Positions 1-8,797 of a DNA stretch of 39,410 nucleotides are shown piece by piece. The notes under the pieces were generated by a model. It was not told where the DNA came from and ran no database searches. It saw only the letters and a list, made by a program, of their open reading frames with translations. Made by a program: the position numbers and the translations under genes. The stretch is from Saprospiraceae bacterium (GTDB lineage Bacteria; Bacteroidota; Bacteroidia; Chitinophagales; Saprospiraceae), in NCBI GenBank assembly GCA_012031785.1, contig JAAUTG010000008.1, forward strand, positions 1-39,410. Direction: 5' to 3'. The number at the start of each line of letters is the position of its first letter. Positions within the stretch are counted from its first letter, which is position 1.

Positions 1-596
1 TAGAAAGTTATTACGGGATTGTGAGAATTTGTTTTTAAGTTATTCATTCACAGTATTTCATAGCCTAAAAATCGTATTCGCGCAGTAATTTTCTGAGCAC
101 CATCAGTTGTAGCCTCTAACCACAAGTAAACCCTAAACCATAAAATTTAAACGAGTAAATTTGAATTTGTAGTATAACATAGCTTTAAATATGATAGAAA
201 AAGAAGAACACCTGTTGAAAAAAAATATGTTTTATTGGTGGATTATTAATTACGAGGTATGAGGTAGTGCTACTGAAATTGAATTAGGACTTTTGTCGTT
301 AATTTTTTTAACATCATATTTTTTACATGCTGTTATTAATTAAACGATTACCTATTTTTAAAAAAACGTACTGGAAATTAGCGTAAAAACGTACTACTCA
401 CATTACTAAGGAACAGGTCTTCACCATTAAAGATTTACCGTAATCTTGACGAAGGTTAAAAATTGAAGGGGTAATGTTTGGATTATTGCTTAACTTTGTA
501 GGGTTATTTAAGAAGGGGTAAATCGGCGCGATGAAGCGTCAGAAAACTACCATATCAAATGTTTGATTACTAACCAATTACATCTTTTACTGCATA
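1..596. other. Non-coding leader region upstream of the decarboxylase
   Basis: I see no convincing gene in this stretch. A 23-codon frame beginning at 190 has no support. The sequence is very A+T-rich. An 11-base direct repeat, AAAAACGTACT, occurs at 362-372 and 385-395, a 23-base period, which could be a protein-binding site or chance. A perfect Bacteroidota -7 element, TAACTTTG, lies at 491-498. The nearest TTG (463-465) sits 25 bases before it, farther than usual, so the promoter is only tentative; it would give a 5' leader of roughly 90 bases. Confidence 0.5.
491..498 (+). promoter_or_regulatory. Candidate -7 promoter element for the decarboxylase gene
   Basis: TAACTTTG matches the Bacteroidota -7 consensus TAnnTTTG exactly and lies about 100 bases before the decarboxylase start. 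No well-spaced -33 TTG is visible, so this is a weak call. Confidence 0.3.
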
Positions 597-1997
597 GTGA
601 GAAACAAATATTTCGACTTGATTGATCAAACCTTTTATTTTCCTCAAGAAGGTTTTGATATCGAAGGTGGCAATCTCTTATTTAATGGCGTTCCACTAAA
701 GTATTTGATTGACAAGTACGGTACTCCACTAAAATTGACTTACTTACCCAAAATTGGGATGCAAATCAAGAAAGCCCGCAACTGGTTCAATCGTGCCATG
801 AAGGCAACGGGGTATAGCGGAAACTATTACTATTGTTACTGCACCAAGAGCTGCCATTTCAGCTATGTGATGGATGAGGTATTAAAGTACGATGTACATT
901 TGGAAACGTCTTCCGAATTTGACATTGATTTAATTCATCGTTTGCACGACATGGGTAAAATCGAAAACGATATTACGATTATCCACAATGGCTTTAAGAC
1001 GAAGAACTATGCGTACAAGATTAGTTCGTTGATCAATAAAGGATTTACAAACGTAATTCCTGTTTTGGACAACCCTAATGAAATTGATTATTACAACGAG
1101 TATGTTGAAAATACTTGCAATTTAGGGATTCGAGTTGCTACGGAAGAAGAACCTAATTTTGAGTTTTATACCTCGCGCTTAGGGATTCGCAGCTCAGAAG
1201 TGTTGAGTTTTTACCAAGAAAAAATCGCATCGAACCCTAAATTTAAACTGAAGCTCCTGCACTTTTTTGTTGATACAGGTATTAAGGATACGCTTTACTA
1301 TTGGGGCGAGTTGAAAAAAGCCATAAAGATTTACTGCGATTTAAAGAAAATTTGCCCTTCGCTCAATTCTTTAAATATTGGTGGCGGTTTACCTATTCGC
1401 AACTCCTTAGGTTTTGAGTACGATTATAAGTATATGATTCGAGAAATTGTCTTGCAAATACAACGTGCTTGTGAGGAAGAAGAAATTGAAGAACCAGATA
1501 TTTATACAGAATTTGGCAAATTTACGGTAGGAGAAAGTGGTGCGGTTTTGTTTTCGGTGTTGGCACAAAAAAAGCAAAACGACCGCGAAGTTTGGTACAT
1601 GGTGGATAATTCTTTGATGAATACGATTCCAGATGCTTGGGGTATTGGCGAACGATTTATTTTGTTGCCCGTCAACAAATGGGAAAACGATTATCGAAGT
1701 GTGAACATTGGAGGCTTGAGTTGCGATAATTCAGATTATTACAACTCCGAAGTGCATGAAGCACAGGTATATCTACCTGCCTATCCTGAAGAAGACAAAG
1801 AACCGTTGTATCTTGGTTTCTTCCACACAGGTGCCTATCAGGATGCGTTGAGTGGTTATGGGGGTATCAAACATTGTCTTATACCTTCGCCTAAACATAT
1901 CTTGATTTACAAGGACGAGCAAGGCAATGTGGTGGATATGCTTTACAAAGAGGAGCAACGCGCCGAGGATATGCTAAAAATATTGGGTTACGTTTAA
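597..1997 (+). CDS. PLP-dependent decarboxylase, arginine/diaminopimelate decarboxylase type
   Basis: This is a fold-type III PLP decarboxylase (ornithine/diaminopimelate/arginine decarboxylase superfamily) of 466 residues. Such enzymes remove the alpha-carboxyl group of a basic amino acid, for polyamine or lysine synthesis, in the cytoplasm. The PLP-binding lysine is probably K84 in YCYCTKS. The glycine loop that holds the PLP phosphate is GGG at residues 262-264. The active-site Cys-Asp pair from the partner subunit is seen at CDNSD, with the cysteine at residue 376. The start is GTG at 597; an in-frame stop lies about 11 codons upstream and there is no ATG between. The gene stands alone, with convergent genes downstream. 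Bacteroidota proteins of this form are usually annotated as arginine decarboxylase, but the sequence alone does not fix the substrate. Confidence 0.85.
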   Translation: MRNKYFDLIDQTFYFPQEGFDIEGGNLLFNGVPLKYLIDKYGTPLKLTYLPKIGMQIKKARNWFNRAMKATGYSGNYYYCYCTKSCHFSYVMDEVLKYDVHLETSSEFDIDLIHRLHDMGKIENDITIIHNGFKTKNYAYKISSLINKGFTNVIPVLDNPNEIDYYNEYVENTCNLGIRVATEEEPNFEFYTSRLGIRSSEVLSFYQEKIASNPKFKLKLLHFFVDTGIKDTLYYWGELKKAIKIYCDLKKICPSLNSLNIGGGLPIRNSLGFEYDYKYMIREIVLQIQRACEEEEIEEPDIYTEFGKFTVGESGAVLFSVLAQKKQNDREVWYMVDNSLMNTIPDAWGIGERFILLPVNKWENDYRSVNIGGLSCDNSDYYNSEVHEAQVYLPAYPEEDKEPLYLGFFHTGAYQDALSGYGGIKHCLIPSPKHILIYKDEQGNVVDMLYKEEQRAEDMLKILGYV

Positions 1998-2037
1998 TCA
2001 TGGCTGTGGCGTGGATATTTTGAATATCCACGCTGCA

Positions 2038-3240
2038 TTACCATTCGTATTGAGTCCCTAGTCCAATTAAACTGTTTTTTTCTGTCGTAATTATGCGTTG
2101 ATACGTGGCAGTTACGCTCCAATGTGGTGTGAATTGGTAAGACAAACCGCCTTGAATACTAAACTGAAAAGATGCGACTTCCAAAGCAGTTTTTTCAGGC
2201 AAACTGTTGGTTACAAAATTTTGGTTGTCTGCATAAAAGAACTTTTCCAATGTTTTTTGTTCTTCTGATCTTATATCTATCCAGTAAGTTGCACCTGCAC
2301 TCACTTTCCAATGATTTCTAATTCGGTAATTGATTTGCAAAGGAATTTGTAAGTAGGCAGTAGTGACTGTTTTTCCTATCAAAGAATCAACCTGTGCTAC
2401 GGAAAAAAAGTCATTTGAATTGATTAGCATACGCTCTTGACTTCCTGATAATCCAACTTCTAAAGGTGATATTTCACTCTCTAGCCTTACGTAATTGATA
2501 CCTAAATCAATATTCCATCGAGGTTGCAATTGGTATGCTAAATATGCTCCTGCATAGCCACCTGCATTAGTGGCTGATTGATAGAAACCACCAATTTCTA
2601 CGCCGACATTCCACGATTGAAGCGATTTATTTGGTGTGGTGGTAAGGGGAAAACTTACGGAAGGTGTGGAAAAAGTTAAAATGGGGCTATCGTTCATGGG
2701 CAATGGCAACAGCAGGGCTACGGTTTTGGCAGAAGGAGCTACTGAAATATCGGGATTTGCATGGTTGCTACTCACGCTATCAAAAGAGGTGTCAGATGCT
2801 ATGGTATATGAAGTTTTTACTTCGTTTGATTCAACGGATATTTTTTCGTCAAATTGAGCGGCTGTATTTTGGTTGATTTCACGCACTATGGCACTGAATT
2901 TATCTACTCCAGACCTGCTAACAGCAGCGTCATTTGGCACTTCCACTTCAAGAAGGGAAAGTGCGGTATCCTCGCAGATTTCATCTACGGAAGTGGTATT
3001 TTGTTGTGCAATTGGCGGGGTTGGGGGATTGGTTTTAGATGGTGATAGTTGCAATTGCGGATAAAACCAATAAAGCAATGCACCAGATGAGCATAACAAG
3101 CCAACTGTTAATAGCCAAATCCAAAAGAATTTACGCTTTTTCTCTTTGGTTGGCATTTCCCTATCAAGAATCGTATTCATTTGCGACCATGCTAAATCAA
3201 CAAATGTTTCGTCAAACTGCTCTTCTGGATTAATTTGCAT
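2038..3240 (-). CDS. Putative anti-sigma factor: inner-membrane anchor with a C-terminal beta-barrel-like domain
   Basis: The 400-residue protein has three parts. Residues 1-37 are hydrophilic and end in a basic stretch (KEKKRK). Residues 38-60 form one clear transmembrane helix. A low-complexity Ser/Thr/Pro linker then leads to residues ~205-400, which have the alternating pattern of an outer-membrane beta-barrel and end in the aromatic residues YEW. The gene starts inside the end of the ECF sigma gene (11-base overlap, ATGCAAATTAA), so the two are translationally coupled. This position is typical of an anti-sigma factor. I infer that the short N-terminus binds the sigma factor and the C-terminal part senses the envelope. 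How a protein with an inner-membrane helix could also place a barrel in the outer membrane is unclear; the domain may instead stay in the periplasm. Confidence 0.6.
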   Translation of the reverse strand: MQINPEEQFDETFVDLAWSQMNTILDREMPTKEKKRKFFWIWLLTVGLLCSSGALLYWFYPQLQLSPSKTNPPTPPIAQQNTTSVDEICEDTALSLLEVEVPNDAAVSRSGVDKFSAIVREINQNTAAQFDEKISVESNEVKTSYTIASDTSFDSVSSNHANPDISVAPSAKTVALLLPLPMNDSPILTFSTPSVSFPLTTTPNKSLQSWNVGVEIGGFYQSATNAGGYAGAYLAYQLQPRWNIDLGINYVRLESEISPLEVGLSGSQERMLINSNDFFSVAQVDSLIGKTVTTAYLQIPLQINYRIRNHWKVSAGATYWIDIRSEEQKTLEKFFYADNQNFVTNSLPEKTALEVASFQFSIQGGLSYQFTPHWSVTATYQRIITTEKNSLIGLGTQYEW

Positions 3241-3777
3241 GAGATGTCACTTTATGTTGTTGCTCAATCAATACTTTTAATTGTTTTCTTGCTGCGTTTA
3301 AGTGCCATTTAGAAGTGCCTTCGCTGATGCACAATTGTTCAGCAATAGCAGCGTGGCTCATTCCTTCGATGGCATACAGGTAAAAACTTCTTTTGTGGCT
3401 GGAGGCAACATTTCTACAATATGAAGTAAATCTTCAAAATATAAATTGCTTGTTGCGTCGTCCCGAACCGCGTCGTCGCGGTCTTCTAGTTCTAAAAATC
3501 GGAGTTGTTTGGAATGTCCTTTGAAATAGTCAGAAACAGCGTGAAAAACAATTCGCCGAATCCAACCTTCTAGCGAACCACTAAAAGAAAACGTGTTCAA
3601 TTTCTGAAACACTCGAAGAAAACCATTATTCAAAATTTGCATCGCCTCATCGCGGTCGCTGGTGTAGCGCGTGCAAAGGTGCATCATTACTGAAAAGTAA
3701 CGCCTATAAAGCAACTCTTGAAAGAATCGCTCGTTGCGCACGCAACCCGCCACGATGTCTTGTTCTGAATAATTCAT
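3230..3777 (-). CDS. ECF-type RNA polymerase sigma-70 factor (one frameshift)
   Basis: This is an extracytoplasmic-function sigma factor of about 182 residues once corrected. The N-terminal part carries region 2 (helices around FFQELLYRRYFSVMMHLC and the DEAMQILNNGFLRVF segment). The C-terminal part carries the region 4 helix-turn-helix (IEGMSHAAIAEQLCISEGTSK). The two halves are in different frames. One base is missing in the A5 run at 3382-3386, and adding it joins them and gives exactly 183 codons. It ends 11 bases inside the downstream membrane-protein gene and starts 21 bases after the upstream outer-membrane gene. The three form an operon, in which this factor probably controls envelope genes and may autoregulate. 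The frameshift is likelier a sequencing error than a real loss, because region 4 is intact. Confidence 0.8.
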
Positions 3778-3798
3778 TGTGTTTTTTTCGTCGTGCTA

Positions 3799-4600
3799 TC
3801 AAAACATCATACCCAACCTGACCGCCAAGCGTCTAAAGTTCATACGGTGTTCAAACGATTCTGAATCCGCATTTTGCCAAGCTGGTGTGGAATCAAATGT
3901 GAAAGTTGCACGTTGCAAGCGCACCCCTGCATCCAAAGTCCAGTTGTAGCTCTTTGTATTCCCAAATTGTACGCCAAAAGCAGGATGAAACATCCAGCCC
4001 CCCTTTTGCTGCCGTCATGTTCCAAGTTTCATCTTTTATCCCAAAACCATAACCACCACTCAAGGAGAAAAAAGGCTTTAAACTCGTTTGGGATTTCATT
4101 AGGTAGCGCGTTTCCAAAAACACAGGCAGCACTATTTCTCGTTGGTTGATGTAGTAATAATCTATACCCGAACCCAGTGCCACGCTATATTTTCCATTAA
4201 ACTGGTAGCCGTATAAGCCATTTAAAGTAACCCCTAAAATGTATTCGCTGGTCCAAGGTGTTGAGCCATTTAATCCCCCTGCATACAAAGTTGTATAAAA
4301 ACCATCCTTTCTGAAAGTAGGTTTGGGATTTATTTTGGGAGTTGCAAGTGGTCGCGTAGTGGTGGTTTGAACAATTTTTGAGATTTGCTTGCCACTGAAC
4401 TTAGCGATTGAGCCATTCCAGAGTTCCATTTTTATCGTATTGTTGGTGCGATACTTCAAAATGCTTCCTCTGAAAATACTCCCATTATGCAAATATATCT
4501 CATCTATCGTTACGCTATCTGTATGTAAGATGTTCTGCGACCAAGAGAAGTTTGTAAGAAAACAGCTCAGAACAATAAGACACAATTTAATAGGTTTCAT
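3799..4600 (-). CDS. Outer-membrane beta-barrel-type protein with signal peptide (one frameshift)
   Basis: The corrected protein is about 266 residues. It begins with a signal peptide ending near FSWSQN, followed by a small beta-rich segment of roughly 60 residues (IFRGSILKYRTNN, KFSGKQISKIV). The rest is a run of amphipathic strands typical of a Bacteroidota outer-membrane barrel, ending in MMF. An extra base in the C6 run at 3998-4003 splits the frame; removing it gives 267 codons. I start it at the ATG at 4600, directly before the signal peptide, not at the earlier in-frame ATG at 4645, which would add 15 hydrophilic residues in front of it. It is the first gene of the sigma/anti-sigma operon, so it may be the sensor, the target or the partner of that system. 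No specific function can be assigned. Confidence 0.7.
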
Positions 4601-4614
4601 ATTGCTATTTTTTA

Positions 4615-4650
4615 AAGCGGTGCCAAGGCGAATTTGCTTTGCCACCGCTT
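4615..4650 (-). terminator. Hairpin between LVIVD gene and sigma operon
   Basis: AAGCGGTG at 4615-4622 pairs with CACCGCTT at 4643-4650, with an imperfect inner stem. It follows the LVIVD gene and precedes the next start in the same direction. It has no strong U tract, so it may be a weak terminator or a leader structure. Confidence 0.35.
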
Positions 4651-4701
4651 ATTTGTTTTGAGTCAAATTTGGCAAAATTTAACTGCCGCTTGCGCAAAAT
4701 T

Positions 4702-5991
4702 TTATTTTTGGACTGGTATCAAACTCAATTGTTTCAAATCTTTTGGATTCTTGGCATCGTATTGATACAATCCATTTTTACCGATCACCATTAGCAAATC
4801 TGAACCTGGAAGTGCGATTGCATCGTAAGTTGCGATTTTTTCATGGTCTAATGCTTTCATATTGAATGGGTCTGTCACATCAAATGACTTTAAACCACTT
4901 TCCCCATCACACAAGTACAATATATTTTTACGAATAGAAAGCCCATGTGGATTGCTCATAGGATAAGTCTTCAGTAATCTAGGATTCAGGAGGTCTTTCA
5001 CATCCACAATATCAAGTTGGTTGTTAAATCCCTCGCAAGTTGTTCCGCCACGTAGCGTCACATAAGCGGTTGCCCCTTCCACCACTACTGGGTCGCAAGC
5101 CCGCGCATGGCTAAATTTGGAAAGTTGCTTCGGTTGTGTTGGTACGGTGTTGTCAAAAATATACATGCCATCGTTAGCACCCACAAATAATTTATCTTGA
5201 TAAGGGAAAATGGTTTCCACATCCCCAACCAATATTTACAGTATTGATTTTCAAGGATTGCTTGGTTTCTGAATATCAAATACGCGCAAATCAAACTGAT
5301 CCACAATATACAGGTATTGGCTGGCAATACCAAATCGAGCAAAAGAACCGCCAACGCCCCCAGCCTTTGCACCAGTATTTCCGCCCGATGTGTTGTTTCT
5401 GATGTTTGCGCCATTAAAGGTTTCGCCTCTAAACGAATCACTAAGGAACCACCAACCATTATTCCAAAAGTTATTTGTTCCAAATCGAGGATCGCTACAA
5501 GCTATTTCTTCTTTTTGTGTGGTTGGTAAAAAATCTACCAAATAGCCCCGTTGTGTGTCAAAAGTAAACCTTGAAAACACGTTTTCCTCGCGATAGGCTA
5601 ATTTTGGGCTTGTTGGCGCACTAATATCTATTGCCACCAAATCTATATAATTGTCGGCATACAAAATATTATCCACCACTGCAATATCCACATTACCAGG
5701 AATGTTGATAAAAGCAGTAATAACAGGTGCTTGGGGATTGCTGTTATCAATCAAATGTACGCCTTCGTACAATTCGTTGACAAAGATAAAGTTATCGTAA
5801 AAATAGATTTTTCCAGGATTTTCTAATTTTCGCTTCTCTCCCGCTACAATCGGAACGCGAATCTGATCTAACGTTTTATAGATTGGCTCGTAAGCAATAA
5901 AGGTGCGTGTAGCTTCACATTCGTCCTTCAAACAACTTTGTAAGGATATAAAAGCAAGCCCCAAAACGGTAAACAATAATAATTTATTCAT
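4702..5991 (-). CDS. LVIVD-repeat lipoprotein (compensating indel pair)
   Basis: This is a surface or periplasmic lipoprotein of about 429 residues. A signal peptide ends in the lipobox LQSC, so Cys20 would be lipidated. The rest is built of LVIVD-type beta-propeller repeats (for example YLYIVDQFDLRVFDIQ, LFVGANDGMYIFDN and LDIVDVKDLLNPRLL). Two in-frame stops, at 5251-5253 and 5236-5238, interrupt the sequence. Both vanish if one base is added near 5253 and one removed from the C4 run at 5223-5226, which yields a good repeat (PLKINTVNIGWDVETIF). Overall length is unaffected. LVIVD proteins are common in Bacteroidota and have no settled function; they may be adhesins or carbohydrate-associated. 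The gene appears to be monocistronic. Confidence 0.8.
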
Positions 5992-6294
5992 GGCACTTTA
6001 ATTTTGTTTGTTAGCTAGACAGGCAACTGTTGGATAAGGGTTGGGTATGGTGGGAAATATTTTTTTGGAAAGTTTGCAGGATGGGTTCACTTGTATAATA
6101 TCACTTATTAACTGGAAAAAACAAGTGTGTCATAACTACTTTGTCCACGACTTACTTAATTTTGTAAAAATTAGTAATTGGCTTAACCCATCTTGTGAAA
6201 ACAAATTTGACTTTCAGCAATTTCGCTGGTCGTCTTCAACCAAATTTTAAGACGACCGTTGAACCATTATTATTAAATCAATTTAATTATCCTC
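5992..6294. other. Divergent intergenic region
   Basis: This spacer separates the minus-strand LVIVD gene from the plus-strand J-domain gene and must hold both promoters. A -7-like TAATTTTG lies at 6157-6164 on the plus strand, without a well-spaced -33 TTG. The open frame at 6041-6250 is not protein-like and I do not call it. Confidence 0.4.
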
Positions 6295-7383
6295 ATGTCA
6301 AGAAAAGTAGAAAAAAGTAGCGTGATAGTAGAAAAAGAAAAACGCTTGAAGGCGTTAGAAACGCGAAAAAAAAGTTTACTTACTAACCTAAAAAAGAATA
6401 CCACTACACTAGATAAACTCAAGGTGGATATTGTGGAAATGCAGCAAGGCATTAGAGGACGTTTAATCGCTTTGGCGCAAAAACTCCGCAACTTGAAACA
6501 AGAGATAAAGGAAATAACAGCAACGCTTAAAAAATCTAAAAAAATCTCTAAAGAGGAAAAAAAAGAAATTACCAATTTGCTAAAAGTGGTTAACCAAGAG
6601 TTCGAGAATATGGAAAGTGGCTTCGGAATACCAAACATGGAGCTAAATGAGGAAGAAATCAGGAAAGCTGGCTTTAATACAGATAACTTTGATAGGCAAC
6701 GCGCTTTTGACTTTTTTACTCAATTTGAAGAGGAAATAGCAGAACCCGACCAAAAAGATATTAGAAAGGCTTATGTCAAATTGGCGGCTCGTTTTCATCC
6801 TGATAAAGCAAAGTCCAACCAAGAACAGGAGCAATTCCACCTGCTGATGCAACAAATTAACGCGGCTTATGAGCGCGGCGATTTAGCGACTTTATTAGAA
6901 CTACAAAGTGCTTACAGCGAAGTAAAGACTTTATTAGAAATGGGTATTCAGCAAGAAGGTGCTATTGCAGACTTTCTGGATGCCGAAATCCAGCGTTTGG
7001 AAAGAGAAGTAGAACTGCTCAATAGCCAACTTAATAGAGTGAAAGCAGAGTTAAGAAATGTAAAAAAGTCCGACATAGGCAATATGTATGGGCAAGAAAT
7101 GAAGGCACAACAACGAGGTGTAGGAACGCAAGATTGGTTGAAAGATGTAGAAGATGCCTTAGAAAACTTCAAAAAATTGCGAGACGGCATCCTAGAGTAC
7201 GGCAATACAGGGATAATACCTGATTTCTTAAACGAAATGGTCGCAACTGACGAATCATTAATAGAAATTACTGAAGATATGGTTATAGACGATATAATAA
7301 GTATGTTTTTTAATGAATCGCAGTTTGATGACGATGATGACGAGTTTAAACCAAGAGCAAAAAAATCAAGTAAGAAAAGGTAA
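6295..7383 (+). CDS. Coiled-coil J-domain protein paired with SbcD
   Basis: The protein has 362 residues. Residues ~1-105 are a highly charged coiled coil. A J-domain follows at about 138-200: helix II is DIRKAYVKLAARF, the invariant HPD is at residues 168-170, and helix III contains LMQQINAAYERGDLATL. A second coiled coil spans ~220-260. The tail is acidic (five consecutive Asp near 345) and then very basic (RAKKSSKKR), which may contact nucleic acid. J-domains stimulate Hsp70 (DnaK) ATPase, so this protein may bring DnaK to a target. It ends five bases before sbcD on the same strand, which implies a shared transcript and a possible link to DNA-end processing. No zinc-finger or canonical DnaJ C-terminal domain is present, so it is not DnaJ itself. 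Confidence 0.75.
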   Translation: MSRKVEKSSVIVEKEKRLKALETRKKSLLTNLKKNTTTLDKLKVDIVEMQQGIRGRLIALAQKLRNLKQEIKEITATLKKSKKISKEEKKEITNLLKVVNQEFENMESGFGIPNMELNEEEIRKAGFNTDNFDRQRAFDFFTQFEEEIAEPDQKDIRKAYVKLAARFHPDKAKSNQEQEQFHLLMQQINAAYERGDLATLLELQSAYSEVKTLLEMGIQQEGAIADFLDAEIQRLEREVELLNSQLNRVKAELRNVKKSDIGNMYGQEMKAQQRGVGTQDWLKDVEDALENFKKLRDGILEYGNTGIIPDFLNEMVATDESLIEITEDMVIDDIISMFFNESQFDDDDDEFKPRAKKSSKKR

Positions 7384-7388
7384 CTACC

Positions 7389-8597
7389 ATGAAATTTATT
7401 CATACTTCTGATTGGCACTTGGGGCAGCGTTTTTTACACAACGACCGATTCGAAGAGCATAAAATGGCTTTGCAATGGTTAGCAGAGACTATTCAAGCTA
7501 CAAAAGCAGACGCGTTGATTGTAGCTGGCGATGTATTTGACATTGGGAATCCACCTAACTATGCGAGGCGGCTGTATTATCAGTTTCTCACTAAATTGCT
7601 AGGCAGCACTTGTCGCCACGTTATTATCATTGGAGGCAACCACGATTCGCCTTCTACATTGGAAGCACCTAAAGATTTGCTGGAAGCCTTGAATATTCAT
7701 GTGGTGGGAGCTGCGGGTAGCGAAATAGAGGATCAAATTATAGAACTTCGCTCCGAAGCTGGCAATATAGAAGCAGTTGTGGCGGCTGTTCCTTTTTTGC
7801 GAGACAAAGATTTGAGGTACAGCGTGTCGGGAGAAACCGCACAAGCGCGCATTGATGCTATTCGTAAAGGCATCAAAGAATATTATCAAAATATTGGAAT
7901 TGCACTACTCCCCTACCAATCGCTTAATATTCCCATACTTGCCACAGGGCATTTATACCTCAAAGGCATCCGTCCAGACCAAGAGCGTAGAAATATTTAT
8001 ATCGGCGACTTTGAGAATATAGACGCTAGTCAGTTTCCTACTATTTTTGATTATGTCGCGCTTGGGCATATTCATCGTGCGCATTCGATTGGTTACGCAC
8101 ATTATAGTGGCTCGTTAATTCCGCTTAGTTTTAGCGAGACCGCAGATCATAAAATTGTAAAATTTCTTGATTTTCAAGGTAAACAACCCATTATCACGGA
8201 CATTCCTGTGCCTTTATTTAGGCGATTAAAATCTATTGAAAAACCTTTAGAAACACTAAAACAACGCCTACTTAAACTACACGAGGATTATCAGCACCAA
8301 CTCTTGCCAGTCTGGGTGGACGCAGTGGTGGTAGCAGATACACCTATTCCAGACGTGGACAGCGAATTGCGTGCTTTTGCAGAACCCTTGCATTTGGAAT
8401 TGCTAAAAATTAGAACTTCTTATAACCATTATGGTAGTTTGGCTGCCGAAGAGGTAATTGATTTAAAAGCATTGAACCCTGCCACTGTTTTTAACCAAAA
8501 GTGCATCAAGGACGGCTATCACGAATCCGACATCCAACTTTTACAAGCTACCTTTCTGGAGCTTCAAGCGTGGATGGACGAAAGAGTGATGGAATGA
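7389..8597 (+). CDS. sbcD: Exonuclease SbcCD subunit D (Mre11-type nuclease)
   Basis: This is a complete 402-residue calcineurin-like nuclease. The metal-binding motifs are all visible: D8 and H10 in SDWHLG, D48 in AGDVFD, N84/H85/D86 in GNHD, then ATGHLYLKG and LGHIH. SbcD works with the SMC-like ATPase SbcC to open hairpins and process DNA ends. Here no sbcC follows; after the stop there are only 200 bases before a convergent gene. The upstream partner is instead a coiled-coil J-domain gene five bases away. A 26-codon frame overlapping the stop (from 8594) does not resemble SbcC. SbcC may be encoded elsewhere in the genome. Confidence 0.92.
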   Translation: MKFIHTSDWHLGQRFLHNDRFEEHKMALQWLAETIQATKADALIVAGDVFDIGNPPNYARRLYYQFLTKLLGSTCRHVIIIGGNHDSPSTLEAPKDLLEALNIHVVGAAGSEIEDQIIELRSEAGNIEAVVAAVPFLRDKDLRYSVSGETAQARIDAIRKGIKEYYQNIGIALLPYQSLNIPILATGHLYLKGIRPDQERRNIYIGDFENIDASQFPTIFDYVALGHIHRAHSIGYAHYSGSLIPLSFSETADHKIVKFLDFQGKQPIITDIPVPLFRRLKSIEKPLETLKQRLLKLHEDYQHQLLPVWVDAVVVADTPIPDVDSELRAFAEPLHLELLKIRTSYNHYGSLAAEEVIDLKALNPATVFNQKCIKDGYHESDIQLLQATFLELQAWMDERVME

Positions 8598-8721
8598 TTA
8601 GCGGTTTATGGTTCTTAGAAAATTATAGTGGAAATATGATTTTTAAAAATCATAAAATGCTATTATTGATGAAATAATTCTTATATTTTTAGATATATAA
8701 ATCACTAAAAATAAACATTTA

Positions 8722-8752
8722 GTGTCGGAACGACTACCAGTCACACCGACAC
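8722..8752. terminator. Inverted repeat downstream of sbcD
   Basis: GTGTCGG (8722-8728) and CCGACAC (8746-8752) are perfect 7-base arms around a 17-base loop. It lies between convergent genes. No U tract follows on either strand, so termination is only inferred from position. Confidence 0.35.
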
Positions 8753-8761
8753 CATCACGTT

Positions 8762-8783
8762 TCGTCAAGTCTTAAATTGACGA
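8762..8783. terminator. Second inverted repeat between sbcD and the oxidoreductase
   Basis: TCGTCAA (8762-8768) pairs with TTGACGA (8777-8783) around an 8-base loop, 15 bases beyond the oxidoreductase stop. With the repeat at 8722-8752 it makes a tandem pair of small hairpins in a convergent spacer. Confidence 0.35.
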
Positions 8784-8797
8784 CATTCCATCACCAA

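Noticed and set aside
190-261. Short frame of 23 codons starting at 190
   Set aside because: It is too short, has no clear ribosome binding site and does not look like a known small protein.
6041-6250. 69-codon plus-strand frame between the LVIVD and J-domain genes
   Set aside because: Its composition is not protein-like, and it occupies the divergent promoter region.
8594-8674. 26-codon frame overlapping the sbcD stop, considered as a remnant of sbcC
   Set aside because: It has no resemblance to the SbcC N-terminus (no P-loop or typical first strand).
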